Shown: positions 10,555 through 20,320 of the stretch, piece after piece | Layout: each line of letters starts with the position of its first letter | Position numbering within the stretch: position 1 is the stretch's first letter | Source of the DNA: Stygiolobus azoricus | Lineage (GTDB): Archaea; Thermoproteota; Thermoprotei_A; Sulfolobales; Sulfolobaceae | Length of the DNA stretch: 64,000 bases | Direction: 5' to 3' | Assembly: GCF_009729035.1 (NCBI RefSeq) | Contig: NZ_CP045483.1 | Location: 372,001 to 436,000, forward strand | Program-made: the position numbers and the translations under genes | Notes under the pieces: generated by a model | What the model saw: only the letters and a program-made list of their open reading frames with translations | What the model was told of the DNA's origin: nothing | Databases searched by the model: none

Positions 10555-10971
10555 ATGCCTGAGAAGTTAAACGTTTTAGGAAGTAGGAAAGGCTTCACCC
10601 CCGCACTTCAACATTACAGCAGAGTAATTGTTGCAGATAATAGTGGCGCAAAAGAAGCTATGATAATTGGAGTTTATGGATATAGAGGAGTGTTAAGGAG
10701 GGTTCCTTTTGCTAACATAGCTGATCTAGTAATGGTAAGTGTTAAGAAAGGGACTCCAGAAGTAAGGAAACAGAAGTTCAAGGCAGTCATAGTAAGACAG
10801 AGAATGCCCTTTAGAAGACCAGATGGGACATGGATATCTTTTGAAGATAATGCCGTAGTGATAGTGAACCCTGATGGAACTCCTAAAGGTACGGAAATTA
10901 GAGGGCCTATTGCTAGAGAAGCTGCTGAAAGATGGCCTAAAGTAGCAAGTATAGCTACCATGGTGATTTAA
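10555..10971 (+). CDS. rpl14: Large ribosomal subunit protein uL14
   Basis: A 138-residue subunit-interface protein of the 50S. The beta-barrel core shows [19 protein letters not shown], the [22 protein letters not shown] strand, and the closing [29 protein letters not shown] region in segments. ATG 10555 is 5 bp after GGTGA; the in-frame GTG at 10546 lies within the previous gene's end and is less likely. Confidence 0.96.
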   Translation: MPEKLNVLGSRKGFTPALQHYSRVIVADNSGAKEAMIIGVYGYRGVLRRVPFANIADLVMVSVKKGTPEVRKQKFKAVIVRQRMPFRRPDGTWISFEDNAVVIVNPDGTPKGTEIRGPIAREAAERWPKVASIATMVI

Positions 10972-10972
10972 A

Positions 10973-11380
10973 ATGGTTTCATCTAAGCCGGTTAAGCAAA
11001 GACGATTAATAAGGGAGCCACCTAAGCATCTAAGACATAAGTTACTAACAGCCAGACTTTCAGAGGATTTAGAGAAACAATATGGAATTAAAAGATTGTC
11101 GGTAAGAAAGGGTGATACCGTGAAAGTTATGAGGGGAGAACACATAGGATATGAGGGTAAAGTTATTGACGTAAATACTAAGACAGGACGAATTGCAATA
11201 GAAGGTTTAACTAGGAAGAAAGCAGACGGAACACCTGTTTTCATTTGGGTTCATGCCTCTAAAGTCATGATAACTAAGCTAGATATCAGTGACAAAGAGA
11301 GAGTAGCTGCTATCGATAGAAAAAGAAAAGCTAGAGAGGAGTATCTAAAGAGAAAAGAGGATAAAAAGGAGGGAAGTTGA
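10973..11380 (+). CDS. rpl24: Large ribosomal subunit protein uL24
   Basis: A 135-residue assembly initiator of the 50S. The KOW motif is visible ([20 protein letters not shown], residues about 43-62), and the C-terminus is a long basic/acidic helix ending in [10 protein letters not shown]. The N-terminal extension ([19 protein letters not shown]) is typical of archaeal and eukaryotic L26. Confidence 0.95.
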   Translation: MVSSKPVKQRRLIREPPKHLRHKLLTARLSEDLEKQYGIKRLSVRKGDTVKVMRGEHIGYEGKVIDVNTKTGRIAIEGLTRKKADGTPVFIWVHASKVMITKLDISDKERVAAIDRKRKAREEYLKRKEDKKEGS

Positions 11381-11381
11381 A

Positions 11382-12113
11382 ATGGTACACATTACACGTT
11401 TTGAAGCTCCTTGGTTCCTAAAGGCACCTAAAAAAGAGTATAAATGGATAATTAGGGCTTCAGCTGGCCCTCATAAGCTATCTGAAAGTATACCTTTAAC
11501 TATTCTGTTAAAATACTATCTAAAAATAGCGGAGACGACGAGGGAGGCAAAAAGGGTAATTTTTGATGGTAAAGTACTTGTAGACGGTAGAGTTAGAAGG
11601 GATTATAAATATCCAGTAGGTCTGATGGACGTAGTTGAAATACCATCGGCTGATATAAGAGTAAGGCTTGTTCCGAATAATATAAGGTTCCTAGATATAG
11701 TAACCATTAGTAAAGAAGACGCTAGATATAAATTTGTCAGAATTTTGAATAAGACTACTCAAAAAGGTGGAGACATTCAGCTAAATCTCGAAGATGGTAG
11801 GAATGTGTTGATATCTAAAGATAAATTAAAAGACTATAATTTATCTACTCTTGATACATTAAAAATTGAGATACCTTCGCAAAATATTATCAGGAGTTAT
11901 TCGATAAAGGAAGGAAACTATGCCATAATAACGGGAGGTAAAAACGTCGGTATAGTAGGTAAAATAAAGAGTATACAGTGGGCTAAATATAAAAGAAGAG
12001 TATATAGTATAGTAACTCTCGAATCTAATAATGCAACTTATCAGACTAATCTTATAAATGTGATGGCCTTAGGAGAAAACGAGTTAGATCCAAATGTAGG
12101 GGTGAAGTTATGA
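11382..12113 (+). CDS. rps4e: Small ribosomal subunit protein eS4
   Basis: A 243-residue 30S protein of the archaeal/eukaryotic S4e family. It begins with the [19 protein letters not shown]-like motif, has an S4 RNA-binding domain (residues about 37-100) and a KOW segment near residue 175 ([17 protein letters not shown]). Its place between uL24 and uL5 is the standard archaeal order. The end overlaps rpl5 by 4 bp. Confidence 0.95.
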   Translation: MVHITRFEAPWFLKAPKKEYKWIIRASAGPHKLSESIPLTILLKYYLKIAETTREAKRVIFDGKVLVDGRVRRDYKYPVGLMDVVEIPSADIRVRLVPNNIRFLDIVTISKEDARYKFVRILNKTTQKGGDIQLNLEDGRNVLISKDKLKDYNLSTLDTLKIEIPSQNIIRSYSIKEGNYAIITGGKNVGIVGKIKSIQWAKYKRRVYSIVTLESNNATYQTNLINVMALGENELDPNVGVKL

Positions 12114-12643
12114 CTGAGCAGGTTGTTCAGAAAAACTGTATGAGAAAGATTATTCTTGATAAAGTAACGGTGAATATAGGATTAGGGGAGTCAGGGGAAA
12201 GATTACAGAAAGCTTATCAATTACTACAGGATTTAACTGGAGCTAAGCCTGTATATACTAAAGCTAGAAAATCAATAAGAGAATTTGGTGTAAGAAAAGG
12301 AGCACCAATAGGAGTTAAGGTGACTCTAAGGGGAGAAAAGGCTGTAGAATTTCTTAAGAAAGCATTAGCTGCTGTTAACTACAGAATTAAGGCATCAAGT
12401 TTTGACGATTATGGAAATGTAGGTTTTGGAATTGCTGAGCACGTTTTAATACCAGGTACTAGGTATGATCCTGAGGTTGGTATATTTGGTATGGATGTCG
12501 TCATAACTTTGATAAGACCTGGCTATAGGGTTATGAGGAGGAGAAGAAAGTATACAAGGATACCTAAGAGGCATAGGGTAACTAAAGAAGAGGCAATGGA
12601 ATTCCTTAAGCAAAACTTTAATGTGACAATAATAGAAGGGTGA
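12110..12643 (+). CDS. rpl5: Large ribosomal subunit protein uL5
   Basis: A 177-residue protein of the central protuberance that binds 5S rRNA. It carries the family pattern [12 protein letters not shown] near residue 20, [23 protein letters not shown] in pieces, and the terminal [15 protein letters not shown] with a basic tail typical of archaeal L11/L5. Adjacent downstream is the small zinc protein uS14. Confidence 0.95.
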   Translation: MTEQVVQKNCMRKIILDKVTVNIGLGESGERLQKAYQLLQDLTGAKPVYTKARKSIREFGVRKGAPIGVKVTLRGEKAVEFLKKALAAVNYRIKASSFDDYGNVGFGIAEHVLIPGTRYDPEVGIFGMDVVITLIRPGYRVMRRRRKYTRIPKRHRVTKEEAMEFLKQNFNVTIIEG

Positions 12644-12648
12644 GGGAT

Positions 12649-12813
12649 ATGGGTAAGTATAGACCTCCGGCCGAGAGAAAGCATGGTAGAGGAGTTCAAT
12701 TTTGCCAAAGATGTGGTAGTAGAGACTCTGTAATTCAAAAATACGGAATATACTTGTGCAGGCAATGCTTTAGGGAAGTCGCGTATAATATGGGGTTTAA
12801 GAAAACGAGGTGA
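12649..12813 (+). CDS. rps14: Small ribosomal subunit protein uS14 (zinc form)
   Basis: A 54-residue 30S protein. The translation begins [15 protein letters not shown] and contains two CxxC knuckles (CQRC at residues 19-22 and CRQC at 37-40) that bind zinc, then ends in the conserved [13 protein letters not shown]. It fills the 166-bp space between rpl5 and rps8, as expected for the archaeal spc order. The start has GAGGGA upstream, and the stop overlaps the rps8 ribosome-binding site. Confidence 0.95.
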   Translation: MGKYRPPAERKHGRGVQFCQRCGSRDSVIQKYGIYLCRQCFREVAYNMGFKKTR

Positions 12814-12818
12814 CAGTT

Positions 12819-13220
12819 ATGCCTTCCTTAAATCCTCTCGCAAATGCGTTAACTACACTTTATAATAATGAAGTGAGGAGAAAGAAGCAGGCAATAATCA
12901 TCCCTGCATCAAAGCTAATAATAAATGTGCTCAGAGTGCTCCAAAAAGAGGGTTACATTGGTGAGTTCGAATATATTGATGATGGTAGAGCAGGTAAGAT
13001 AACAGTGCAGTTACTGGGTAGAATAAATAAGTGTGGTCCTATTACGCCTAGATACCCCCTCACCTATAAAGACTTGTTAACTCTCCAAGACTATGTTAGA
13101 AAATACTTACCATCTAAAGAGATAGGAATACTAATAATATCGACTTCGAAAGGAGTGATGTCTCATAAGGAAGCTTTAAAAGAAAGGATAGGTGGAGTCG
13201 CTCTTGGGTATGTATATTGA
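12819..13220 (+). CDS. rps8: Small ribosomal subunit protein uS8
   Basis: A 133-residue 30S protein that binds helix 21 of 16S rRNA. The sequence has [14 protein letters not shown] at the start and the C-terminal [20 protein letters not shown], the S8 signature. ATG 12819 is 5 bp after GGTGA; the in-frame GTG at 12810 overlaps the rps14 stop and would add three unneeded residues. Confidence 0.95.
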   Translation: MPSLNPLANALTTLYNNEVRRKKQAIIIPASKLIINVLRVLQKEGYIGEFEYIDDGRAGKITVQLLGRINKCGPITPRYPLTYKDLLTLQDYVRKYLPSKEIGILIISTSKGVMSHKEALKERIGGVALGYVY

Positions 13221-13233
13221 ATAGGGTGGTAGG

Positions 13234-13788
13234 ATGAAGGCAGTGTATTTATATGAGGAGATCCAGATTCCTGAAAAAGTAACAGCAAGATTAGAAGGCA
13301 CTACTTTGGTAATAAAAGGTCCTAAGGGAGAGATCAAAAAAGATTTCGGTTATGCAAAAGGGATTTTAATAAGGCAAGAGGGCAATAAGATAATTTTAGA
13401 GACTACATTTGCGGATAGGAGAAAGAAGTCCTTATTCTACTCGATTAAAGCGCATATGGAAAATATGATAACGGGTGTTACTAACGGCTATAGGTATTAC
13501 TTAAAGATAATATATACTCACTTTCCAATGACGGTAAAGGTGGTTGGAGACGAGGTTCAAATAACTAATTTAATAGGTGAGAAAAACGTAAGAAGGGCTA
13601 AAATTCTACCTGGTGTTAAAGTAACTGTAAAAGGAGAGGATATTGAAGTAGAAGGTATTGATGTTTATAATGTCTCCCAGACTGCTGCTAACATTGAAAG
13701 GGCAGCAAAGATAACAGGATACGATAGAAGAGTGTTCTCAGATGGTATTTTCATGTATAAGAAAGAGGTGATTGGCAATGAGAAGTAA
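13234..13788 (+). CDS. rpl6: Large ribosomal subunit protein uL6
   Basis: A 184-residue two-domain 50S protein near the factor-binding site. It shows [21 protein letters not shown] at the start (in two parts), [21 protein letters not shown], and the closing [21 protein letters not shown]. It overlaps rpl32e by about 11 bp. Confidence 0.95.
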   Translation: MKAVYLYEEIQIPEKVTARLEGTTLVIKGPKGEIKKDFGYAKGILIRQEGNKIILETTFADRRKKSLFYSIKAHMENMITGVTNGYRYYLKIIYTHFPMTVKVVGDEVQITNLIGEKNVRRAKILPGVKVTVKGEDIEVEGIDVYNVSQTAANIERAAKITGYDRRVFSDGIFMYKKEVIGNEK

Positions 13789-14170
13789 AGAACTTTATAA
13801 AATTAAGGAAGAAATAGAAAAAATAAGAAGTTCTAAACCAGATTTCTACAGATACGATTGGGATAAGTATTATAGAATAGGGAGACAAGAGACATGGAGG
13901 AGGCCAAAGGGAATAGATAACGCAATGAGATTAGAGTTAAAGGGGTATGCTCCTAAAGTAAAAATTGGCTACGGTAGTCCTAAAGAGATCAGAGGTCTAC
14001 ATCCCTCAGGGCTTATTCCCGTAGTAGTTAGTTCCGTTACTGACTTAGAAAAAGTAAAGGATAAGAAGGATAAGGTTATCGTTATTTTAAGTAGCAGGTT
14101 AGGGTTAAAGAAAAGGTTAGAGTTATTAAAGAGGGCTGATGAATTAGGTATTCGTGTGTCCAATAGGTGA
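13778..14170 (+). CDS. rpl32e: Large ribosomal subunit protein eL32
   Basis: A 130-residue 50S protein found in archaea and eukaryotes. The core [23 protein letters not shown] followed by [22 protein letters not shown] (in segments) is diagnostic. ATG 13778 was chosen over TTG 13772 because GGTGA at 13766-13770 is better spaced for it. The stop overlaps the ribosome-binding site of rpl19e. Confidence 0.94.
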   Translation: MRSKELYKIKEEIEKIRSSKPDFYRYDWDKYYRIGRQETWRRPKGIDNAMRLELKGYAPKVKIGYGSPKEIRGLHPSGLIPVVVSSVTDLEKVKDKKDKVIVILSSRLGLKKRLELLKRADELGIRVSNR

Positions 14171-14175
14171 TAAAT

Positions 14176-14631
14176 ATGCCAGAATTGGCCTTACAGAGGA
14201 GGTTAGCTGCACAAATAAAGAAAGTTGGAGAGAACAACGTCAAATTTAATCCAGAGTATCTTGATGAAATAGCTGAAGCCTTAACGAGAAAAGATGTAAA
14301 AAAGCTGATAAAAGATGGTAAGATAATAGTAGAGGAACGTAAGGGCATTAGTAATGGTAGACTCAAAGAGAGAAAAGAGAAAAAGAGAAAAAGAGGAGAA
14401 AGGCGTAAGGAAGGTAGTAGAAAAGGTAAAGCTGGTGCTAGGAGAGGAAAGAAAGAATTATGGATTTCCAAAATAAGAAAGATACGAAAATACCTCAAGT
14501 GGTTGAGGGATAATAATATAATCGATAAAAAGGCTTATAGGTTAGCTTATAAGAGAGCAAAGGGGAATGCGTTTAAGAGCTTGAATGATGTTAAAACGTT
14601 CCTAAATCAGTTAGGTTATAAGGTGGAATAG
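14176..14631 (+). CDS. rpl19e: Large ribosomal subunit protein eL19
   Basis: A 151-residue, strongly basic, largely helical 50S protein. It begins with ELALQRRLAAQIKKVGENN and includes the family pattern of a Lys/Arg-rich middle (residues about 60-95) and the LRDNNIIDKKAYRLAYKRAKG region. GGTGA precedes ATG 14176 by 5 bp. Confidence 0.94.
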   Translation: MPELALQRRLAAQIKKVGENNVKFNPEYLDEIAEALTRKDVKKLIKDGKIIVEERKGISNGRLKERKEKKRKRGERRKEGSRKGKAGARRGKKELWISKIRKIRKYLKWLRDNNIIDKKAYRLAYKRAKGNAFKSLNDVKTFLNQLGYKVE

Positions 14632-15222
14632 ATGGCTCACGGTTCAAATTATAAGGTTAAGTATAGAAGGAGAAGAGAAGGTAAAACTAATTATTATAAG
14701 AGATATGTATACGTCATCAACAACGCGATAAGGTTTGTACCTAGAATAACTAACGAGTATGTAATAATTGATGTTACTAAATTCGATCCTAAGGGGGACG
14801 TAATGTTAGCTGTAGCTCACTCGATAGAACTAGTGAAGAAGTACGGATGGAAGGGAGATACTAACAATACGCCTGCAGCTTATCTTACGGGCTATTTAGC
14901 AGGGTTAAGGGCTCTTAAAGCTGGAGTTAAGAATGCGGTTGCTGATATAGGCTTATTTGTACCGACAAAAGGAGGAAGAATCTTCGCAGCAATAAAAGGT
15001 GCGATAGACGCAGGTTTACAAATTCCGGTAGGAGATTTAGGAGATATTGAAGAAAGAGTAAAAGGTGTACATATATCCGAATATGCTAAGAAGTTACAAT
15101 CCGAGAACCCGGAGCTTTATAAGAAACTATTCTCAAGATATATGGCTAGAGGCTTAGATCCTCAAAATCTTCCTCAACATTTTGAGGAAGTCCTAAAGAA
15201 GATAAAGGAGGCGGGTTCATAA
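14632..15222 (+). CDS. rpl18: Large ribosomal subunit protein uL18
   Basis: A 196-residue 5S-rRNA-binding protein of the archaeal/eukaryotic L5e type. Features are the basic N-terminus ([18 protein letters not shown]), the [14 protein letters not shown] segment, and the [21 protein letters not shown]-like core. It abuts rpl19e without a gap and overlaps rps5 by one base. Confidence 0.95.
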   Translation: MAHGSNYKVKYRRRREGKTNYYKRYVYVINNAIRFVPRITNEYVIIDVTKFDPKGDVMLAVAHSIELVKKYGWKGDTNNTPAAYLTGYLAGLRALKAGVKNAVADIGLFVPTKGGRIFAAIKGAIDAGLQIPVGDLGDIEERVKGVHISEYAKKLQSENPELYKKLFSRYMARGLDPQNLPQHFEEVLKKIKEAGS

Positions 15223-15866
15223 TGGCAGAAGAAGTTCCAGTTTTAAATCCAGAGGAGTGGAAACCTAGGACTAAGATAGGGCAGATGGTTAAAGAAGGGA
15301 AGATAACTTCAATGAAAGAATTATTCGAAAAGAATTATCCAATAGTGGAGCCAGAAATAGTAGACGTTTTACTACCTAAATTAAAATATGAAGTTTTGGA
15401 CATAAAGATAGTACAAAAGCAAACTGATGCCGGAGAAATATCGAAGTACAAGGTACTTATAGTAATGGGTAATATGGATGGTTACGTAAGCTACGGCACT
15501 GGAAAAGCTAAACAACTGAGAGTCGCAATCCAAAAGGCTGTAAGAAATGCGAAACTTAATATTATCCCAGTAAGGAGAGGATGCGGTAGTTGGGAGTGTA
15601 CGTGTGGTGAATCTCATAGCCTTCCCTTCAAAGTTTATGGTAAAGCAGGTAGTGTGGAAGTGTTCCTATTACCTGCACCGAAAGGAACAGGCTTAGTTGT
15701 AGGCCCTGCTCTGAAGACATTATTAACTTATGCAGGAATAAGGGACGTTTGGTCGCGTACTAGAGGTTCAACGTTTACAACGGAGAACTTTATTAAAGCT
15801 GGTTATAATGCTTTATACAATACTTACAAGTTTGTAACTCCAACTGATTGGGGGAGAAAGAAATGA
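15222..15866 (+). CDS. rps5: Small ribosomal subunit protein uS5
   Basis: A 214-residue 30S protein that helps decoding accuracy and lines the mRNA entry. The dsRNA-binding-like domain shows DGYVSYGTGKAKQLRVAIQ and RRGCGSWECTCGESHSLPF, typical of archaeal/eukaryotic S2 forms. The C-terminus contains the family GIRDVWSRTRGSTFTTEN. Confidence 0.96.
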   Translation: MAEEVPVLNPEEWKPRTKIGQMVKEGKITSMKELFEKNYPIVEPEIVDVLLPKLKYEVLDIKIVQKQTDAGEISKYKVLIVMGNMDGYVSYGTGKAKQLRVAIQKAVRNAKLNIIPVRRGCGSWECTCGESHSLPFKVYGKAGSVEVFLLPAPKGTGLVVGPALKTLLTYAGIRDVWSRTRGSTFTTENFIKAGYNALYNTYKFVTPTDWGRKK

Positions 15867-16336
15867 CTGAGCTTGTTGGTATCATAAGAATAAGGGGTTG
15901 GGCTGCAACACCGTGGTACATTCAAGACACTCTAGAGATGTTAAGGCTAAAACAAAGGTTTAGCGCAATGATCTATCCGAAGAGCTCAGCGTTGGAGGGG
16001 ATGTTGAAATTGACTGCCCCCTATGTAACTTGGGGAGAGCTAAATGATGAAGGTCTGAACTTATTGCTAACAAGGCTGAAGACTATTGACGGGAAAAAGG
16101 TAAATGAAGAGTTTGTGACTAAGGTTATGAAGTTAAGCGGATACACAGAGTTTGTTAAGAAGGTAAAAGAGGGCGAACTGAAATTAAATAAGCTGGATAA
16201 TTATTTTAAGCTTCCAATCACTTTACATCCTCCTAAAGGAGGATTTAAGGGAAAGGTTAATAGACCATATGGTTCAAAGGGAGAGTTTGGGTATAGAGGA
16301 GAAAAAATTAATGAATTGATTAAGAGGATGGTGTAA
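15863..16336 (+). CDS. rpl30: Large ribosomal subunit protein uL30
   Basis: A 157-residue 50S protein. The first 60 residues carry the ferredoxin-like L30 core (LVGIIRIRGWAATPWYIQDTLEMLRL in parts), and the C-terminal extension contains HPPKGGFKGKVNRPYGSKGE, usual in archaeal forms. ATG 15863 overlaps the rps5 TGA; an in-frame TTG at 15848 is disfavoured. Confidence 0.94.
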   Translation: MTELVGIIRIRGWAATPWYIQDTLEMLRLKQRFSAMIYPKSSALEGMLKLTAPYVTWGELNDEGLNLLLTRLKTIDGKKVNEEFVTKVMKLSGYTEFVKKVKEGELKLNKLDNYFKLPITLHPPKGGFKGKVNRPYGSKGEFGYRGEKINELIKRMV

Positions 16337-16337
16337 G

Positions 16338-16772
16338 ATGGTAGTAAGAAAAGAAAAGAAAAGTAGGAAGTATAGGGGATACAGAACACATGGATGGGGA
16401 ACAAAAGGGCAGCATAGGGATAGAGGTGCGGAAGGTGGAAGAACTGTAGGAATGCATAAGGAGAAGTGGTCTTGGTTAGTTAAGTATGGAGAAGGCTGGT
16501 ATGGTAAGCACGGATTTAGGAATCCTACGTCTAAAGTTATTAATTCAATTAACTTAAGAAAACTTCAAACTTTAATAGACAATGGGACAATTATACTCAC
16601 GGAGGAAAATGGTAAGCAAGTAATAGATTTAGAGAAATATGGATATGAGAAGTTACTTGCTGGTGGTAGTTTAACTTCTAAGGTTGTAATAAAAGTTAAA
16701 CATGCTACGGAAAAAGCTGTCGAAAAGGTCAAACAATTAGGAGGAGAAATTATATTAACCTCAAAGGAGTAA
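16338..16772 (+). CDS. rpl15: Large ribosomal subunit protein uL15
   Basis: A 144-residue 50S assembly protein. It has the basic Gly-rich N-terminus (RKYRGYRTHGWGTKGQHRDRG in two pieces), typical of archaeal L27a/L15, and a C-terminal globular domain with ILTEENGKQVIDLEKYGY. It is the last ribosomal gene before secY, the standard archaeal order. Confidence 0.95.
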   Translation: MVVRKEKKSRKYRGYRTHGWGTKGQHRDRGAEGGRTVGMHKEKWSWLVKYGEGWYGKHGFRNPTSKVINSINLRKLQTLIDNGTIILTEENGKQVIDLEKYGYEKLLAGGSLTSKVVIKVKHATEKAVEKVKQLGGEIILTSKE

Positions 16773-16788
16773 GGCTTTTTAGATTACA

Positions 16789-18180
16789 ATGGGTTTTGTT
16801 GACTTCTTAGAAAAATTAGGGGAATACTTACCAGCTGTAACTAAACCTAAGCAAAAGCCTTCTTTGAGCCAAAAGTTAATGTGGTCATTTATCGCTCTTA
16901 TTGTATATCTAGTAATGTCATCAATCCCCTTGTATGGTGTCTCATCTACAAATTCTTTTTTAAGTAACTTTTTAGCTGAACAAATAATCTTTGCATCTTC
17001 TCAAGGCACTTTAGCCCAATTGGGAATAGGTCCTATAATTACGTCAGGACTTATAATGCAAATTCTTGTTGGTTCTAAACTTATAGAGATGGATTTAGCA
17101 AATGAGGAAGACCAGATCAAGTTTACTGAAGCTGAAAAGGGATTAGCTTTCATATTCATTATCGTGGAGTCAGCTCTTTTCGGATATGTATTTACAAAAG
17201 CCACTAGTAGCCTACTTTTAGCTGCGATAGTGACTGCCCAATTAATAGTAGCGACATACATAATTTTGCTCTTAGATGAAATGATCCAGAAAGGTTGGGG
17301 CTTAGGATCAGGGATAAGCTTGTTCATTCTCGCTGGTGTAACAAAAATAATGTTCTGGGATATGTTTGGAATAGCTAATGTTCAAAACCAAGATTTGCCA
17401 GTTGGATTTTTCCCAACTTTAGTATCGTATATTGTATCTGGAAAGAATTTGCTTAACTTAATTGTGAACACTAGCACAAAAACGCCATTTCAGCCGGACT
17501 TAGTAGGGTTAATATCAACTATTGCATTAATTTTGTTAATAATTTATTTAACTAATATTAATGTACAAATTCCGGTTACTAGTCCTAGACTTAGGGGTAT
17601 AAGAAGTACCATTCCTTTAAACTTCTTGTATGTAAGTAGCATTCCAGTTATATTTGTAAGCGTTCTGGGTGCTGATTTTGAATTATTTGCCTCAATAGCT
17701 TCTGGAGTATCTTCTGCTGCTGGAACAATACTAGGGGATATAGCTAATGCTTTCTTCTTCCCTCCTTCAAATATACCTCACAGCGTATACGCTTTAGTTC
17801 TAGATCCGGTAGGTGCGGTAATATATGCTGCTGTATTTATAGTCCTATCGATAGTTTTCGGAATATTATGGATTGATGTTGCTGGGCTAGATCCAGCTAC
17901 ACAAGCTCAACAAATGGTGGAAGCTGGAGTAGAAATACCGGGTATGAGGAATAATCCGAAAGTTATTGAATCTATCTTAGCTAAATATATTTACCCCTTA
18001 GGGTTCTACAGCTCACTTATTGTCGGTGTAATAGCTGTGTTAGCAACATTTCTAGGTGTATATGGAACTGGAGTAGGATTGTTATTAGCTGTTACTATAG
18101 CGGTTCAATACTATAATTTATTAGCCTATGAGAGGACACTAGAGATGTACCCGTTATTAAAGAGAATTATTGGTGAGTGA
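16789..18180 (+). CDS. secY: Preprotein translocase subunit SecY
   Basis: The 463-residue channel-forming subunit of the Sec translocon in the cytoplasmic membrane. About ten hydrophobic helices are visible. The plug region and TM2 lie around residues 60-100 (AQLGIGPIITSGLIMQIL), and the TM7-8 region has VTSPRLRGIRSTIPLNFLY. The GTGVGLLLAVTIAVQYYN motif sits near the C-terminus. It follows rpl15 by 16 bp and precedes adkA by 3 bp. Confidence 0.95.
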   Translation: MGFVDFLEKLGEYLPAVTKPKQKPSLSQKLMWSFIALIVYLVMSSIPLYGVSSTNSFLSNFLAEQIIFASSQGTLAQLGIGPIITSGLIMQILVGSKLIEMDLANEEDQIKFTEAEKGLAFIFIIVESALFGYVFTKATSSLLLAAIVTAQLIVATYIILLLDEMIQKGWGLGSGISLFILAGVTKIMFWDMFGIANVQNQDLPVGFFPTLVSYIVSGKNLLNLIVNTSTKTPFQPDLVGLISTIALILLIIYLTNINVQIPVTSPRLRGIRSTIPLNFLYVSSIPVIFVSVLGADFELFASIASGVSSAAGTILGDIANAFFFPPSNIPHSVYALVLDPVGAVIYAAVFIVLSIVFGILWIDVAGLDPATQAQQMVEAGVEIPGMRNNPKVIESILAKYIYPLGFYSSLIVGVIAVLATFLGVYGTGVGLLLAVTIAVQYYNLLAYERTLEMYPLLKRIIGE

Positions 18181-18768
<588 letters not shown>

Positions 18769-18776
18769 ACTGCTAG

Positions 18777-19214
18777 ATGTTTTATACAATTTTAGAAATA
18801 TTTTTTATATCTTTTTTATTTAACTTTATTCTATATCTATGGTATAGGTTTTATTTAAATCCAAAAATGACTGAAACAATATTGTTAATAAGAAAGTACG
18901 AAGATAGAATATCCTCTATCACCTCTAACAAAAGGAGAAACAAAGTAATGAGAGCTATATCCTCTGAAGTTCAGACTTATACTAACAAGTTGAGAAATTA
19001 TATGTTCTTCCAGTCATTAACAGTCATAATGGTTTATATGGTAGGTTTAGTTATAGTTCTAAACTATATATACCCTTCCTATGTGTATTTTCCATACTCT
19101 ACTATAGTCACTCCCCCAATCAACGGTAAGCCCGAGATAAATAACTTGTTCGTTTATATTCTGTCATTCTTGTTGTTTACGCCCTTGTCATTAAGGAGAC
19201 CAAAGCTTTTATAA
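18777..19214 (+). CDS. DUF106/EMC3-like membrane protein (archaeal YidC/Oxa1 relative)
   Basis: A 145-residue integral membrane protein with hydrophobic segments at residues about 5-24, 80-103 and 124-140, and a charged coiled-coil stretch (residues 37-75) between the first two. This topology and its position after secY-adkA match the archaeal DUF106 family, related to Oxa1/YidC insertases and eukaryotic EMC3. Its role would be membrane-protein insertion at the ribosome. Family assignment rests partly on gene context. Confidence 0.75.
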   Translation: MFYTILEIFFISFLFNFILYLWYRFYLNPKMTETILLIRKYEDRISSITSNKRRNKVMRAISSEVQTYTNKLRNYMFFQSLTVIMVYMVGLVIVLNYIYPSYVYFPYSTIVTPPINGKPEINNLFVYILSFLLFTPLSLRRPKLL

Positions 19215-19237
19215 ACTTAGGATAAATTCATTTAAAC

Positions 19238-19498
19238 ATGCCTTCTCCTCAGCAAAGGTCAAGGTCGTTGAGAAAGGTTCAGGTTAGAACACCTTCTGGA
19301 AGAACGGTAACTCATTATGAGGATAAGAAAAATTCACAAGCCTTGTGTGCAATATGTAAAAAGCCTTTAAGAGGCGTAAAAACCAATAAGATTCATAAGT
19401 ACAGTAAAACTGAAAAGAGGCCTGAGAGACCTTTTGGAGGTTATTTATGTCATAATTGTTTAGAAAGATTAATAAAACTAGCAGTAAGAGGGTTTTGA
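19238..19498 (+). CDS. rpl34e: Large ribosomal subunit protein eL34
   Basis: An 86-residue basic 50S protein. It has the start [18 protein letters not shown] and two Cys pairs (CAIC and CHNC) that form a zinc knuckle, plus the [10 protein letters not shown] motif. TTTAAA lies only a few bases before the ATG, in a short AT-rich gap. The TGA overlaps the ATG of cmk. Confidence 0.93.
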   Translation: MPSPQQRSRSLRKVQVRTPSGRTVTHYEDKKNSQALCAICKKPLRGVKTNKIHKYSKTEKRPERPFGGYLCHNCLERLIKLAVRGF

Positions 19499-20046
19499 TG
19501 TTAATAATAATAAGTGGCCCTCCAGGTAGTGGTAAGTCGTCTGTAGCTAAGATTTTGGCTAGTTCTTTAAAGATAGAATATGTTTCGGCAGGAATGATTT
19601 TCAGAAAGATGGCAGAAGAGAAAAAGTTATCACTAATCGAACTGAATAAAATGGCTGAAAAAGACTTTAACATTGATAAGGCTATAGATATGGAATTATT
19701 TAACATAATAAGAACAAGCAAAAACTTAGTAGTAGAATCCCATATTGCAGGATGGCTATTTCATAATTACTCGGATTTAACAGTGTATTTAACAGCATCC
19801 CTACATACTAGGGCTCAGAGAGTAGCCAAAAGAGATAACATATCAGAAGCCGAAGCATTGGATCAAATAATAAAAAGGGAAGAAAGTCATAGAGACCGTT
19901 TTTTACGATATTATGGTATAGATATGTTGGATCTCTCTGTTTTTGATTTAGTAATAAATACTGAAAATATTACACCTTCATCTATAGTTAACGTAATAGT
20001 TGAGTATCTAAAAGGAAAACAAATTCAGTTATCTCCCTCACGTTAA
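19498..20046 (+). CDS. cmk: Cytidylate kinase (archaeal type)
   Basis: Phosphorylates CMP/dCMP. The 182-residue protein starts [15 protein letters not shown], with the P-loop at residues 7-15. It has the CMP-binding EYVSAGMIFRKMAEE segment and the lid RVAKRDNISEAEALDQI with REESHRDRF. ATG 19498 overlaps the rpl34e stop; a longer in-frame ATG at 19456 lies inside rpl34e and is unlikely. The neighbourhood secY-adkA-DUF106-eL34-cmk is typical of Sulfolobales; eL14-cbf5, often next, are here 7 kb away on the other strand. Confidence 0.9.
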   Translation: MLIIISGPPGSGKSSVAKILASSLKIEYVSAGMIFRKMAEEKKLSLIELNKMAEKDFNIDKAIDMELFNIIRTSKNLVVESHIAGWLFHNYSDLTVYLTASLHTRAQRVAKRDNISEAEALDQIIKREESHRDRFLRYYGIDMLDLSVFDLVINTENITPSSIVNVIVEYLKGKQIQLSPSR

Positions 20047-20063
20047 AATAAAATGATATTTTC
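20043..20063 (+). promoter_or_regulatory. Putative cedA1 promoter with an ATTTTC hexamer
   Basis: TTAAAATA at 20043-20050 is centred 26 bp before the cedA1 ATG, the spacing of a leaderless archaeal promoter. ATTTTC at 20058-20063 matches the ANTTTC hexamer reported near UV-induced Sulfolobus promoters. A hexamer this degenerate is common in AT-rich DNA, so its role is uncertain. Confidence 0.4.
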
Positions 20064-20072
20064 GACTGAGAA

Positions 20073-20306
20073 ATGACGTTAGAATCTTTTATAACAAATT
20101 TAACTGGAACAGTCACTGAAATAGGCTGGAGTATCTTCATATTAGCGTGGGCTGTTGGGTGGGCCCTCAGAGGTTCACCAATACCTATATTTAGGATAAA
20201 AAGAGGAGGACAAGATATTCTTGAGGATGCTATAATAGCCGCCTTCTTCTTAGCAATAGGGAGTACTGTGTTCTATCTAATATCATATGTGGCATCGCAG
20301 GTGTGA
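20073..20306 (+). CDS. cedA1: CedA1-like small membrane protein (Ced DNA-import system)
   Basis: A 77-residue protein with two hydrophobic helices (residues about 16-33 and 51-74) joined by a short basic loop (GSPIPIFRIKRGGQD). Size, topology and its place directly before a polytopic CedA-like gene match CedA1 of the crenarchaeal DNA-exchange system, which is proposed to form conjugative-type pili. There is no class III signal peptide. It starts 26 bp after cmk, with its own promoter, and is 14 bp from cedA. Identification rests on architecture and context rather than on a diagnostic motif. Confidence 0.7.
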   Translation: MTLESFITNLTGTVTEIGWSIFILAWAVGWALRGSPIPIFRIKRGGQDILEDAIIAAFFLAIGSTVFYLISYVASQV

Positions 20307-20320
20307 GGCAGGTGTGAGAA

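Noticed and set aside
10726-11244. 172-residue minus-strand frame
   Set aside because: Lies fully opposite rpl14 and rpl24, both certain; low-complexity Ser/Phe-rich translation.
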